In this document: positions 44,495 through 52,795 of the stretch, one piece after another | Position numbering within the stretch: position 1 is the first letter of the stretch | How the letters are laid out: every line of letters starts with the position of its first letter | NCBI GenBank assembly: GCA_020636255.1 | Contig: JACJYE010000009.1 | Location: 62,001 to 126,000 of the forward strand | Direction of reading: 5' to 3' | DNA: 64,000 nt | Source of the DNA: Lewinellaceae bacterium | Lineage (GTDB): Bacteria > Bacteroidota > Bacteroidia > Chitinophagales > Saprospiraceae | Made by a program: the position numbers and the translations under genes | The notes under the pieces: generated by a model | What the model was told of the DNA's origin: nothing | The model's input: only the letters and a program-made list of their open reading frames with translations | Databases searched by the model: none

Positions 44495-45241
44495 ATGAGA
44501 ATTGTACAGATCACTGACCTGCACGTTGGGCGCGAAGGGGAAGAGACCTACGGGGTCGACGTTCGCGCCAACTTCCTGAATATCCTCCAGGCTGCCCAAA
44601 AGTGGCAGCCGCAATACCTGGTGCTGAGTGGGGACCTGTGTTACCGCAGCGGTGAAACAGGCATCTACACCTGGATCAGGCAGCAGCTCGATGAGCAGGG
44701 CATCCCTTACGAAGTCCTGTCGGGCAATCACGATGACCCCGCTATGATGGCAAAAGCCTTCGGGCGTGAAAGCCTGCTGAAAAACGGCGAACTGTATTAT
44801 GCGCGGGAGTGGAACGGCCGTAAGGTCATTTTTCTCGACACCACAACCGGCATGGTTTCGGGGCAGCAGCAAGGCTGGCTACGCGAACAACTGCAACACA
44901 TGGAGCATGAAGCCATGATCTTCATGCACCACCCGCCGCTTATGGCTGGCGTCCCCTTTATGGATTCCAGGCATGCGCTTCGTAACCGTGGCGAGGTGCA
45001 GGCCATCCTGCTGGCCCACCCGTTTAACGTCCACGTATTTTCTGGCCACTACCACGTAGAGAAGGCCGTGCGCAAGCAAAATATACTCGTCCATATTACG
45101 CCTTCCTGCTTTTTCCAGATCGGCCAGGTTTCAGAACAGTTCCAGGTAGACCACTATCGCATTGCGCTACGGGATATCAACTGGGACAACGGCGTGATGA
45201 TGAACGCGGTGCATTACCTCAATGGCGAAGTGCAGCACTAA
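44495..45241 (+). CDS. Metallophosphoesterase (cyclic-nucleotide phosphodiesterase-like)
   Basis: 248 aa from the ATG at 44495. It opens MRIVQITDLHVG with the first metal-binding Asp and His, and has GDLCY, GNHDD, HHPP and GHYH in the standard order of calcineurin-type phosphoesterases. The size and order resemble CpdA-like cyclic-AMP phosphodiesterases, but other phosphoester substrates are possible. An in-frame ATG at 44465 would overlap the previous gene by 8 nt; MRIVQITDLH is the more typical start. Cytoplasmic. Confidence 0.88.
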   Translation: MRIVQITDLHVGREGEETYGVDVRANFLNILQAAQKWQPQYLVLSGDLCYRSGETGIYTWIRQQLDEQGIPYEVLSGNHDDPAMMAKAFGRESLLKNGELYYAREWNGRKVIFLDTTTGMVSGQQQGWLREQLQHMEHEAMIFMHHPPLMAGVPFMDSRHALRNRGEVQAILLAHPFNVHVFSGHYHVEKAVRKQNILVHITPSCFFQIGQVSEQFQVDHYRIALRDINWDNGVMMNAVHYLNGEVQH

Positions 45242-45320
45242 TGCTTTCGGCCCTTGGCTGTTTGGGATTTGTGCAGTACCTTCCACTTGTTTTGGGGGCT
45301 GCCCCCAAGCGGGCGCAGAT

Positions 45321-45788
45321 ATGAAAAGCACACCAGAAAAAGACTACAGCCAGGAACTCGCCTGGATCGACAAGGCGGCTACCTTCCTGGATAACCGCTT
45401 CCGCATTCCCGGCACCAATATCCGTTTCGGGGCCGACTTTCTCATCGGCCTTATCCCTTATGCGGGCGACGTTTTCAGCTTCGCTCTTTCCGGCATGCTG
45501 GTCCTCATCATGGCCCGAAAGGGGGCCAGCGGCATGGCGCTGGTGAAAATGGTAGGCAATGTTTTCATCGATGGCGCCGTCGGCACTATTCCGCTGCTGG
45601 GCGATATCTTCGACCTGAAATACCGCGCCAATATGCGCAACCTGAGCCTGCTGCGCGAGCATTATGCCGAAGGCAAACATCGGGGTAGCGCCTGGTGGGT
45701 GGTGGCCCTTATTGTAGTGGTGTTTTTTGCGTTGGTGGGAGTGTCGCTGTATCTTGTATGGAAGGTGTTGTATTGGGTAATATCGTAA
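45321..45788 (+). CDS. DUF4112 membrane protein
   Basis: 155 aa from the ATG at 45321. It contains IRFGADFLIGLIPYAGDVFS and DGAVGTIPLLGDIFDLKY, the two GxxPxxGD-type segments typical of DUF4112, and a C-terminal membrane helix (about residues 128-150). Function unknown. It follows the phosphoesterase gene by 79 nt on the same strand. Confidence 0.8.
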   Translation: MKSTPEKDYSQELAWIDKAATFLDNRFRIPGTNIRFGADFLIGLIPYAGDVFSFALSGMLVLIMARKGASGMALVKMVGNVFIDGAVGTIPLLGDIFDLKYRANMRNLSLLREHYAEGKHRGSAWWVVALIVVVFFALVGVSLYLVWKVLYWVIS

Positions 45789-45828
45789 GCGCACCGAATT
45801 CAAAAAATACTAATCAAATAAAACTGAC

Positions 45829-47853
45829 ATGTTTCTAAAAACCTTTTTCTTCTTCGGGCTGATAGCCCTGATGATCTCCTCCTGCGGCCCTGCCCAGCAG
45901 GAACCCGAACAGGCGGAAACCGAAGCCGTAGAGCAGGATACTTTCAACTACTATCCGGAGAGCTTTGCGGATAAAAAGATCCTGCGTTACAGGACGCCCA
46001 GTTTTGAAAAGCTGAGCCTCCAGCAGAAAAAGCTGGTGTACTATCTGACACAGGCGGGGCTGAGCGGGCGCGACATCATTTACGACCAGAACTATCGCCA
46101 CAACCTGGCCATCCGGCATGCTATTGACAAGATCGTGGCGGATTATCAGGGCGATCGCAGTTCGGAAGAGTGGAAGCAGTTCCTGCTTTACGCCAAGCAG
46201 GTGTGGTTTGCAAACGGTATCCACCACCATTACTCCAACGACAAGTTTGTACCCGGCTTCTCCCAGCCTTACTTCGAAGGCCTGATGGCCGGGGCGGGCG
46301 CCAGTCTGGAACCCGAGGCTCTGCGCGCCATCTTCGATCCCGCCTTCGATGCCCGTAAGGTGGAACAGGACGGTAAGGACCTGGTAAAAGGGTCCGCGGT
46401 CAACTTCTACGATCCCGATATTACGCAGGCCGAAGCAGATGCTTTTTACGCAAGCAAAAAGAAAACCATCGACGAGCGCCTCTCCATGGGCCTCAATTCC
46501 AAACTGCAACGCAACAAAACCGGCCAACTGGAAGAGGCTATTTGGAAAGCTGACGGCATGTACGGCCCTGCTATCCGGGAGATCGTCGGCTGGCTGGAGA
46601 AAGCGGTAGGGGTGGCTGAGAACGAACCACAGGCCGAAGCGCTCAGGCTGCTGATAAAATATTATAAGTCTGGCAGCTTACAGGATTGGGACGACTACAA
46701 CGTCGCCTGGGTGAAAGCCACGGAAGGGGATATCGATTACATCAATTCCTTTATCGAAGTGTATAACGACCCGCTGGGGCTCAAAGCGAATTACGAATCC
46801 ATAGTCGAGATCACCGACTTCGAAGCGTCGGAACGTATGGCTGTCGTTTCGCAGAATGCGCAATACTTCGAAGACAACTCGCCCATCATGGACGAGCACA
46901 AGAAAAAAGATGTGGTGGGTATCACTTATAAGGTCGTGGCTGTGGCTGGCGAATCGGGCGATGCATCTCCTTCTACGCCCATTGGTGTCAACCTGCCCAA
47001 TGCCGACTGGATACGGGCGCTATATGGCTCCAAATCGGTGAGCCTGGGCAATATTATCGAAGCGTATGACAAGGCCGACGGGCCGGGCCTACTGACAGAA
47101 TTTGCCAATGACGAAGAAGAGATCGCGCGCGCCAAGGAGTATGGCAACGTTGCCGCAAAAATGCACACGGCCTTGCACGAAGTGATCGGCCATGCATCCG
47201 GCAGGCTGGAAGAAGGCGTTGACCCTTCGGTAGCCCTGGTAAACTACGCTTCGCCTCTTGAAGAAGCACGCGCCGACCTGGTGGCCCTTTATTACATCAT
47301 GGACCCCAAGATGGTGGAGTTGGGCCTGCTGCCTTCGCTGGATGCCGCCAAAGCGGAATACGACTCCTACATGAAGAACGGCATCATGCTGCAATTGCGC
47401 CGTATCGAGCCGGGTAAAAATATCCAGCAGGCCCACATGCGCAACCGCTCGATGGTGTCGCACTGGGTATTGGAAAAAGGGCTGGCAGATGGGTCAGTAG
47501 TTATGGAAAAACGCGATGGCAAGACCTATATCGACATCAAAGACTACGATAAGCTGCGTATGCATTTCGGTGAGTTGCTGCGCGAAGTGCAGCGTATCAA
47601 ATCGCAGGGCGACTTCGAGGCCGGTATGAATCTCATTGAAAACTATGGTGTGAAGGTTGACCCCGCGATCCATGCTGAAGTGCTGAAGCGGGCCGAAGCC
47701 CTTAATATCCCGCCCTATGGTGGGTTCATCAACCCGAGGTTGGTGCCCGCCATGGATGAAAACGGTGACATTACCGATATCAAGATCGAATACCCTGCTG
47801 ATTTTACGGAGCAGATGCTGGAGTACGGTAGGATGTATTCGTTTTTAAAATAA
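45829..47853 (+). CDS. Dipeptidyl peptidase III (M49 family) lipoprotein
   Basis: 674 aa. A lipoprotein signal (ending MISSCGP) is followed by an acidic linker. The zinc-site motif of M49 peptidases is HEVIGH at residues 450-455, and the second motif EEARAD at 478-483 supplies the third ligand. The family removes dipeptides from the N-terminus of short peptides. The lipobox suggests attachment to a membrane facing the periplasm or surface, unlike the cytosolic eukaryotic enzyme. Confidence 0.92.
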   Translation: MFLKTFFFFGLIALMISSCGPAQQEPEQAETEAVEQDTFNYYPESFADKKILRYRTPSFEKLSLQQKKLVYYLTQAGLSGRDIIYDQNYRHNLAIRHAIDKIVADYQGDRSSEEWKQFLLYAKQVWFANGIHHHYSNDKFVPGFSQPYFEGLMAGAGASLEPEALRAIFDPAFDARKVEQDGKDLVKGSAVNFYDPDITQAEADAFYASKKKTIDERLSMGLNSKLQRNKTGQLEEAIWKADGMYGPAIREIVGWLEKAVGVAENEPQAEALRLLIKYYKSGSLQDWDDYNVAWVKATEGDIDYINSFIEVYNDPLGLKANYESIVEITDFEASERMAVVSQNAQYFEDNSPIMDEHKKKDVVGITYKVVAVAGESGDASPSTPIGVNLPNADWIRALYGSKSVSLGNIIEAYDKADGPGLLTEFANDEEEIARAKEYGNVAAKMHTALHEVIGHASGRLEEGVDPSVALVNYASPLEEARADLVALYYIMDPKMVELGLLPSLDAAKAEYDSYMKNGIMLQLRRIEPGKNIQQAHMRNRSMVSHWVLEKGLADGSVVMEKRDGKTYIDIKDYDKLRMHFGELLREVQRIKSQGDFEAGMNLIENYGVKVDPAIHAEVLKRAEALNIPPYGGFINPRLVPAMDENGDITDIKIEYPADFTEQMLEYGRMYSFLK

Positions 47854-48128
47854 ACCTCGCGGAAACCTGTGCTTTCAGATGACTATCGGAAATTCCTGGT
47901 TCGCTACATTCACAAAAATCCTGTACATCATGGGTTCACCGCGGAAATACACCACTGGCCTTTCTCTTCTTACAATGATATTATCAGTAATAGCGACCCG
48001 CGTTTACTCCGTGAGGAGGCCCTCTCCTGGTTCGGCGGCCTTCAGCCATTCCTGGATTTCCATGCGGCTGCGGATGATGGCCCGGATGTTATTTAGGGAG
48101 GGGGGGGATAAACCCGCGAGGTTTATCC
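47850..48128. repeat. REP-like inverted repeats around the transposase remnant
   Basis: ATAAACCTCGCGG (47850-47862) and its reverse complement (48114-48126) flank the remnant. The right copy is also part of a local palindrome, arms GGATAAACC (48106-48114) and GGTTTATCC (48120-48128) with a 5-nt loop. RAYT transposases are known to act on REP palindromes near their own genes, which fits this arrangement. Confidence 0.75.
47854..48096 (+). pseudogene. C-terminal remnant of a REP-associated tyrosine transposase
   Basis: This frame, with no start of its own and a stop just upstream at 47851-47853, encodes SDDYRKFLVRYIHKNPV, then HHWPFSSYNDI and LREEALSWFGG. These match the C-terminal part of RAYT/Y1-type transposases (the RYIHxNP and WxxSSY pattern). 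The N-terminal part with the HUH catalytic motif is missing. It is flanked by inverted copies of the 13-mer ATAAACCTCGCGG at 47850-47862 and 48114-48126. Confidence 0.8.
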
Positions 48129-50371
48129 TCCTCCTCCCCCTCCTCCTCCTCTTCTCCGCCTGCCAGGCGCCAACCCAGGAGGTGCCGCTGAAACCTGGAA
48201 TGGCCATCAACACGAGCACCATCATTAAACCAGGCGACTATAACCTCAATGGGGCTGATAGCCTCGATCAACCCCTGATCGTAATCGAAGGCAGCGATAT
48301 AACTGTGGATTTTAACGGAGCCCAGATCCGGGGGTCGAACGATAAGCAATGGCCCGATGAGTATTACGGCCTGGCGGTACTCGTACGCAATGGCCGGAAT
48401 ATTACGATCCGTAACCTGAAGGCCAGAGGGTACAAAGTGGCCCTTATGGCAGAAGGGGTGGATAGCCTCACCCTGGAGAACTGCGATCTCAGCTACAATT
48501 ACCGGCAGCACCTCAAAAGCATACGAGAACGCGAGGACCTGTCGGACTGGCTCAGTTACCACGACAATGAACAGGACCAGTGGCTGCGCTACGGTGCCGC
48601 AGTATACCTGAAAGCCTGCAAAAATGCGGTGGTGCGCGGCCTTACCGTTACAGGCGGCCAGAACGGCCTAATGCTTACCCGCTGCGACAGCGGCCTGTTT
48701 TACAACAATACCATCCACTTCAACTCCGGTGTCGGCATCGGGCTGTACCGCTCGGGACATAACCGCGTGATGCACAACCGGCTCGACTGGAACGTACGCG
48801 GCTACAGCCAGGGATTCTATAGCCGGGGACAGGACTCGGCCGGCATACTCTGCTATGAGCAAAGCAGCAACAACACTTTTGCCTACAACTCGGCCACCCA
48901 TTCCGGTGATGGCTTTTTCCTTTGGGCAGGCCAGTCGAGTATGGATACCGGTGAAGGAGGGTGCAACGACAATATCATCTTCGGCAACGATTTCTCGCAT
49001 GCCCCGACCAATGGTATAGAAGTGACATTCAGTCGGAATATCATTGCGCGCAACAGGCTGGAAGAATGCCAATACGGACTGTGGGGCGGGTATAGCTTCG
49101 AAAGCCTCATTACGGGCAATACGATCACCGGCTGCTCCTATGGCATTGCTGTCGAGCACGGGCAGCAGAACGCGGTCATCAACAATTTTTTCGGGAACGA
49201 TACCATCGGCATCCAACTATGGGAGCGCGCCACCCAGCCTTCCGACTGGGGTTACGCACAGGCCAAAGACGTTTCCAGCAGGGATTACGAGATCCAGCAT
49301 AACGCTTTCCACAATGTCGGAACACCGCTCAAGGTATCCGGAACGGCAAATGTTGCCGTCAACGATGACAATCAGTTTTACGGTTTTAAAAAACTGCTGC
49401 AGGCCGATCAGCCCAACGAGCGGTTATTGATCGTAAAGAACGATATATACCAGGAGGGCCCATTCGGAGATGCCTCCGGCGTAAAAGCGATGAACCGCAT
49501 CGTACAGCCCCCGTCGGAAGATGAACTGCAACGATGGCCGGGTGAAATAACAGGCCTTGCCCCGGTTGATAGCTTTGAACCTGAGCCTTTGCCCGATGGT
49601 ATGGACGCCATGCTGTCAGAAGCTCACCCCCGGGGTAGAAAGTTTATCCTCGTAGGCGAATGGGGGCCTTACGATTTTCAGCGCCCGGGCATCTGGCTGC
49701 GGGAGGTGAAAGGGGACACCTATACCTTCCTGCTGCTGGGGCCGCATGGCAATTGGAGCATCAACGACGGCGCAGGCTTTACGGGGGTCAACCCCAAAAC
49801 CGGTACCTTCCCTGCTACTGTCGTCGCCCACCGCGATACGGCTGCTACCGAGCTGAGGCTGGAACTGGAATTCATAGGAGAGCCGGTTGTGACGGAATTC
49901 GGAGAGCAGCTCTCAAAAGGCACACCCGTGCATTTTGATTTTTACCGATATGAGAAGCCGCTCAACTGGCAGGTGCGCTTTTACAACTACAATGAAACTA
50001 CTAACCCGCTGACGGATTACAATGCCTTTCGCGCGTTGAAAGATCAGCCTCCTGTGGCAGAAAAACAAACACAAGAGCTTGCATTCGCCTGGTGGCGCGA
50101 ACCTGCCCCAGGTGTAGGCCCCGACCATTTCGCCACTTTCGCTTCCACATCTTTTGAAATAACACCAGGGCGGTACCGTATTACCATTACCAGCGATGAT
50201 GGCCTGCGCTGCTACCTCGACGGCAAACGCATCATCGACCATTGGGACATCCATGTGCCGGATACTGATGAGGCCGTGGTGGAATTGGGCGGAAAACACA
50301 CGCTGGAAGTGGAACACTTTGAAGGTGGCGGGTTTGCCACCCTGTCGTTCAGGATGGAACCCGAGAGGTAG
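48086..50371 (+). CDS. Beta-helix lipoprotein with C-terminal PA14 domain
   Basis: About 761 aa. The most likely start, ATG 48086, gives MLFREGGDKPARFILLLPLL and a lipobox ending LLFSAC. This start region overlaps the transposase remnant, contains G8 at 48100-48107 and uses the REP-like palindrome for the charged part of the signal peptide. Residues about 30-420 are a right-handed parallel beta-helix with NTI, GNTITGCSYGI and similar NosD/CASH-type turns. A beta-rich region follows, then a PA14 domain in the last 140 residues (FASTSFEITPGRYRITITSD, then GLRCYLDGKRIIDHW). A surface carbohydrate-binding or carbohydrate-degrading protein is likely; catalytic residues were not identified. Confidence 0.82.
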   Translation: MLFREGGDKPARFILLLPLLLLFSACQAPTQEVPLKPGMAINTSTIIKPGDYNLNGADSLDQPLIVIEGSDITVDFNGAQIRGSNDKQWPDEYYGLAVLVRNGRNITIRNLKARGYKVALMAEGVDSLTLENCDLSYNYRQHLKSIREREDLSDWLSYHDNEQDQWLRYGAAVYLKACKNAVVRGLTVTGGQNGLMLTRCDSGLFYNNTIHFNSGVGIGLYRSGHNRVMHNRLDWNVRGYSQGFYSRGQDSAGILCYEQSSNNTFAYNSATHSGDGFFLWAGQSSMDTGEGGCNDNIIFGNDFSHAPTNGIEVTFSRNIIARNRLEECQYGLWGGYSFESLITGNTITGCSYGIAVEHGQQNAVINNFFGNDTIGIQLWERATQPSDWGYAQAKDVSSRDYEIQHNAFHNVGTPLKVSGTANVAVNDDNQFYGFKKLLQADQPNERLLIVKNDIYQEGPFGDASGVKAMNRIVQPPSEDELQRWPGEITGLAPVDSFEPEPLPDGMDAMLSEAHPRGRKFILVGEWGPYDFQRPGIWLREVKGDTYTFLLLGPHGNWSINDGAGFTGVNPKTGTFPATVVAHRDTAATELRLELEFIGEPVVTEFGEQLSKGTPVHFDFYRYEKPLNWQVRFYNYNETTNPLTDYNAFRALKDQPPVAEKQTQELAFAWWREPAPGVGPDHFATFASTSFEITPGRYRITITSDDGLRCYLDGKRIIDHWDIHVPDTDEAVVELGGKHTLEVEHFEGGGFATLSFRMEPER

Positions 50372-50383
50372 GGAGTCTAAGCT

Positions 50384-50977
50384 TTACCGCCTTCTCGGTT
50401 CGTCGTCAGGCAGGTCGTATATGTTGGGGTCAGACTCTTCGCGTTCCACACTCATTTTGTCCAGCTTGTTCATGAATTCGATGGAATGGTCCCAGAAGTC
50501 TACAAGCACGGGTTTGAGCTTACCACCCCAACTCCAGACGACCTCAGGATAGCGTTCGAGATATTTGTAGGTGGAGGAGTCGCCTTTGGTGTCTTCAGAG
50601 ATCAGCTGGGCCTTGTCACTGAACCAGAGCAGGCCGCTGAGCAGTAAAGTGAAAAAGGCAGCTGTCACCAACCCGCCTATGAACTGGTTGACGAAGTTGA
50701 TGTGCGCAGTTTGCAGGGCGCCTTCCAGGAAATTGGCCAGCAGCCGGATGATCATCATGACCCCTACGAAGGTGAGCAGGAAACCGGCGATAAACATCAG
50801 GGGGTTGTCCGACAGGGTGCGTTCCAACAGGTTCGTTACCTGGGGGCCAAAACGAACAGCCATGATCAGGCCGAATACCACAGACAGGATGGTGAAGATC
50901 GTTTTGATAATCCCTCTCGAAAAGCCCAGGTAGAAACCCCAGGCTGCGACCACTGCAAAGAAGATATCGATGATCAT
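50384..50977 (-). CDS. CvpA-family membrane protein
   Basis: 197 aa from the ATG at 50977. Four hydrophobic helices lie near residues 4-24, 27-45, 60-82 and 100-125, in the CvpA layout starting MIIDIFFAVVAAWGFYLGFS. A soluble C-terminal tail with many Asp and Glu residues follows. CvpA proteins are linked to colicin V production or cell-envelope stress in Enterobacteria; the role here is unknown. A -7 box ends only 6 nt before the ATG, so the mRNA would be nearly leaderless. Confidence 0.85.
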   Translation of the reverse strand: MIIDIFFAVVAAWGFYLGFSRGIIKTIFTILSVVFGLIMAVRFGPQVTNLLERTLSDNPLMFIAGFLLTFVGVMMIIRLLANFLEGALQTAHINFVNQFIGGLVTAAFFTLLLSGLLWFSDKAQLISEDTKGDSSTYKYLERYPEVVWSWGGKLKPVLVDFWDHSIEFMNKLDKMSVEREESDPNIYDLPDDEPRRR

Positions 50978-50983
50978 TACATA

Positions 50984-50991
50984 CAAATATA
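50984..50991 (-). promoter_or_regulatory. -7 box of the cvpA-like gene
   Basis: On the minus strand TATATTTG, an exact match, 6 nt ahead of the ATG at 50977. Transcription would begin at or next to the start codon. No TTG was seen at the -33 distance. Confidence 0.5.
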
Positions 50992-51093
50992 AGGGTTTAT
51001 TAGATGATGAAGCATTAAAATAGGCCACTATGTATAATTAACCGATGAATGGGGTCGTTATCGGGCCGATGGGAAAGTTTTACTTTAAAAAAG

Positions 51094-51124
51094 TTCACAT
51101 CTTTCCGCATGCGGGTTAAATTTG
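51094..51124 (+). promoter_or_regulatory. Promoter of the 51142 gene
   Basis: TTC at 51094-51096 (TTG expected), a 20-nt spacer and TAAATTTG at 51117-51124. The ATG follows 17 nt later. Confidence 0.5.
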
Positions 51125-51141
51125 TATAAAAAACCGATCAG

Positions 51142-51609
51142 ATGAAACTTGTATTGACCTTAATCCTGGGAACTACTTTCTTCGTTTCACCCCTTTTGGC
51201 ACAAGACGATGTACAGGCCGTCTTTGTGCTGGGAGACAACGAGAAAGCTTACGAAATGCTCAATCAGGAGTATAGCCAGACCTTGCTCGAGGTTTCTGGT
51301 TTTGACACTCAAAAAGCTTTCGAGTACTGGATGGATATGATGAAACAGATGGAAGACTACGCCAAGAAGCTGCGCTTCGACATCAAGGGCATCAAGCTTT
51401 GGCTCCACGTCTTCTGGAACGAGGATGGCACGATCAGCCATATCGGATACATGTTGCGGCCCGATTCCCGGAACATCGACAACCTGGAGCTTGCGGCCTT
51501 CCTGAAAACCTTTTCAGGCAGATATAAGCTCCCGGTGAGCAGCACCCGGAAGTTCAGTCATTATACCGGAGCGAACTTCCCCATCTACAGTGAAAAAGTA
51601 GATAACTGA
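51142..51609 (+). CDS. Small secreted protein of unknown function
   Basis: 155 aa. Signal peptide of about 20 residues ending LLAQ. The mature part has helical character early (YEMLNQEYSQTLL, then FEYWMDMMKQMEDYAKKL) and a beta-rich second half with HVFWNEDGTISHIGY. This order resembles small periplasmic TonB-C-like folds in Bacteroidota, but I cannot assign a family. It has its own promoter and terminator. Confidence 0.7.
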   Translation: MKLVLTLILGTTFFVSPLLAQDDVQAVFVLGDNEKAYEMLNQEYSQTLLEVSGFDTQKAFEYWMDMMKQMEDYAKKLRFDIKGIKLWLHVFWNEDGTISHIGYMLRPDSRNIDNLELAAFLKTFSGRYKLPVSSTRKFSHYTGANFPIYSEKVDN

Positions 51610-51620
51610 AAAATAATCTT

Positions 51621-51656
51621 CGATGGCTCGCACTACTGCGGGCCATCGCCCTTTTT
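51621..51656 (+). terminator. Intrinsic terminator after the 51142 gene
   Basis: CGATGGC (51621-51627) pairs with GCCATCG (51642-51648), with partial pairing extending into the loop, then CCCTTTTT. Confidence 0.65.
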
Positions 51657-51703
51657 AGGCCCGTAGCAGCAAGAGCACTTAATGTAAAATTCATACGGGA
51701 AGA

Positions 51704-51734
51704 TTGTTTATATTATGATAGTCCACGTACTTTG
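51704..51734 (+). promoter_or_regulatory. Possible promoter of the phosphoglycerate dehydrogenase-like gene
   Basis: TTG at 51704-51706, a 21-nt spacer and TACTTTG at 51728-51734. The -7 part has one spacer base fewer than TAnnTTTG, so the match is moderate. The ATG is 31 nt downstream. Confidence 0.35.
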
Positions 51735-51764
51735 CACTTTCTTTCACATAAATTCACTGGTAAA

Positions 51765-52730
51765 ATGATCAGAATACTAGCCAACGATGGGATTGACGCT
51801 GATGGTAAGATGCTGTTAGAGGAGGCAGGCTACCATGTCGATACCGAAAAAGTATCCCAGGATGACCTTCCCAAAGTGCTCCCCGACTACGATGTTGTAA
51901 TCGTGCGCAGTGCGACCAAGATCCGCAAGAACCTGATCGACCTGTGCCCCAACCTTAAGATCATCGCCCGCGGTGGCGTCGGCCTCGACAATATCGATGC
52001 GGAATATGCTCAGAGCAAAGGTATCGCCGTGATGAACACGCCGGCAGCATCCTCCCAGTCGGTGGCCGAGCTGGTCTTCGCCCATATGTTTACCCTCGCC
52101 CGCTTCTTGCAGCAGTCCAACCACGACATGCGCACCAAAGGGAATACCGAATTCAAGAAACTGAAAACGGCTTATTCCGATGGTATCCAGCTACGCAGCA
52201 AAGTGCTCGGTATCATCGGTTTCGGCCGCATTGGCCAGGAAGTCGCCCGCATCGGTGTGGCACTGGGCATGAAGGTCATGCCGGTCGACCTCGTCGTCGA
52301 GGAAGCGGATATCGAAATCAACGTTTTTGACAACGAGAACGTCAAACTTTCCGTCCACCTCGATACCTACGAATTCGATGAAGTACTGCAGGCCAGCGAT
52401 TTTCTCACCCTGCACGTCCCCTTTAGCGGTGGCCGAGCCCTTATTGGTGAAAAGGAGATCGCCATGATGAAAGACGGCGCCATCATCGTCAATGCAGCCC
52501 GTGGCGGCGCCATCGACGAACAGGCCTTGGTAGATGCGCTCAACAGCGGCAAACTACGTGGCGCTGCCCTCGACGTTTTCGAAAACGAACCTACGCCCCG
52601 CCAGGACCTGCTGGGCCACCCTCTGGTTTCCGTGACCCCTCATATCGGCGCTTCGACCCAGGAAGCACAATCCCTTATCGGGCTGGAACTGGCAGACAGG
52701 ATACTTGCCTTTTTCGGCGACGACAAGTAA
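51765..52730 (+). CDS. D-3-phosphoglycerate dehydrogenase-like 2-hydroxyacid dehydrogenase
   Basis: 321 aa from the ATG at 51765. The NAD-binding motif GFGRIGQEVARIG lies near residues 149-161, ARGGVGLDNIDAE near 75-87, the catalytic Arg in NAARGG and the catalytic His in PHIGAST near the C-terminus. The ACT domain found in some SerA enzymes is absent, as in many Bacteroidota. The likely reaction is 3-phosphoglycerate to 3-phosphohydroxypyruvate in serine synthesis; no serC or serB is adjacent, so other D-2-hydroxyacids remain possible. Confidence 0.85.
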   Translation: MIRILANDGIDADGKMLLEEAGYHVDTEKVSQDDLPKVLPDYDVVIVRSATKIRKNLIDLCPNLKIIARGGVGLDNIDAEYAQSKGIAVMNTPAASSQSVAELVFAHMFTLARFLQQSNHDMRTKGNTEFKKLKTAYSDGIQLRSKVLGIIGFGRIGQEVARIGVALGMKVMPVDLVVEEADIEINVFDNENVKLSVHLDTYEFDEVLQASDFLTLHVPFSGGRALIGEKEIAMMKDGAIIVNAARGGAIDEQALVDALNSGKLRGAALDVFENEPTPRQDLLGHPLVSVTPHIGASTQEAQSLIGLELADRILAFFGDDK

Positions 52731-52754
52731 TGGACAGAGCGGCTATCGCTCCTT

Positions 52755-52790
52755 GCTGATACCGCGGGAGGTTACACCCGCGGTATCAGC
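52755..52790. terminator. Hairpin between convergent genes
   Basis: A perfect 14-bp stem, GCTGATACCGCGGG (52755-52768) with CCCGCGGTATCAGC (52777-52790), loop of 8 nt. There is no T-tract, but the position 25 nt after one stop and 6 nt before the other fits a shared transcript end. Confidence 0.65.
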
Positions 52791-52795
52791 GCCCA

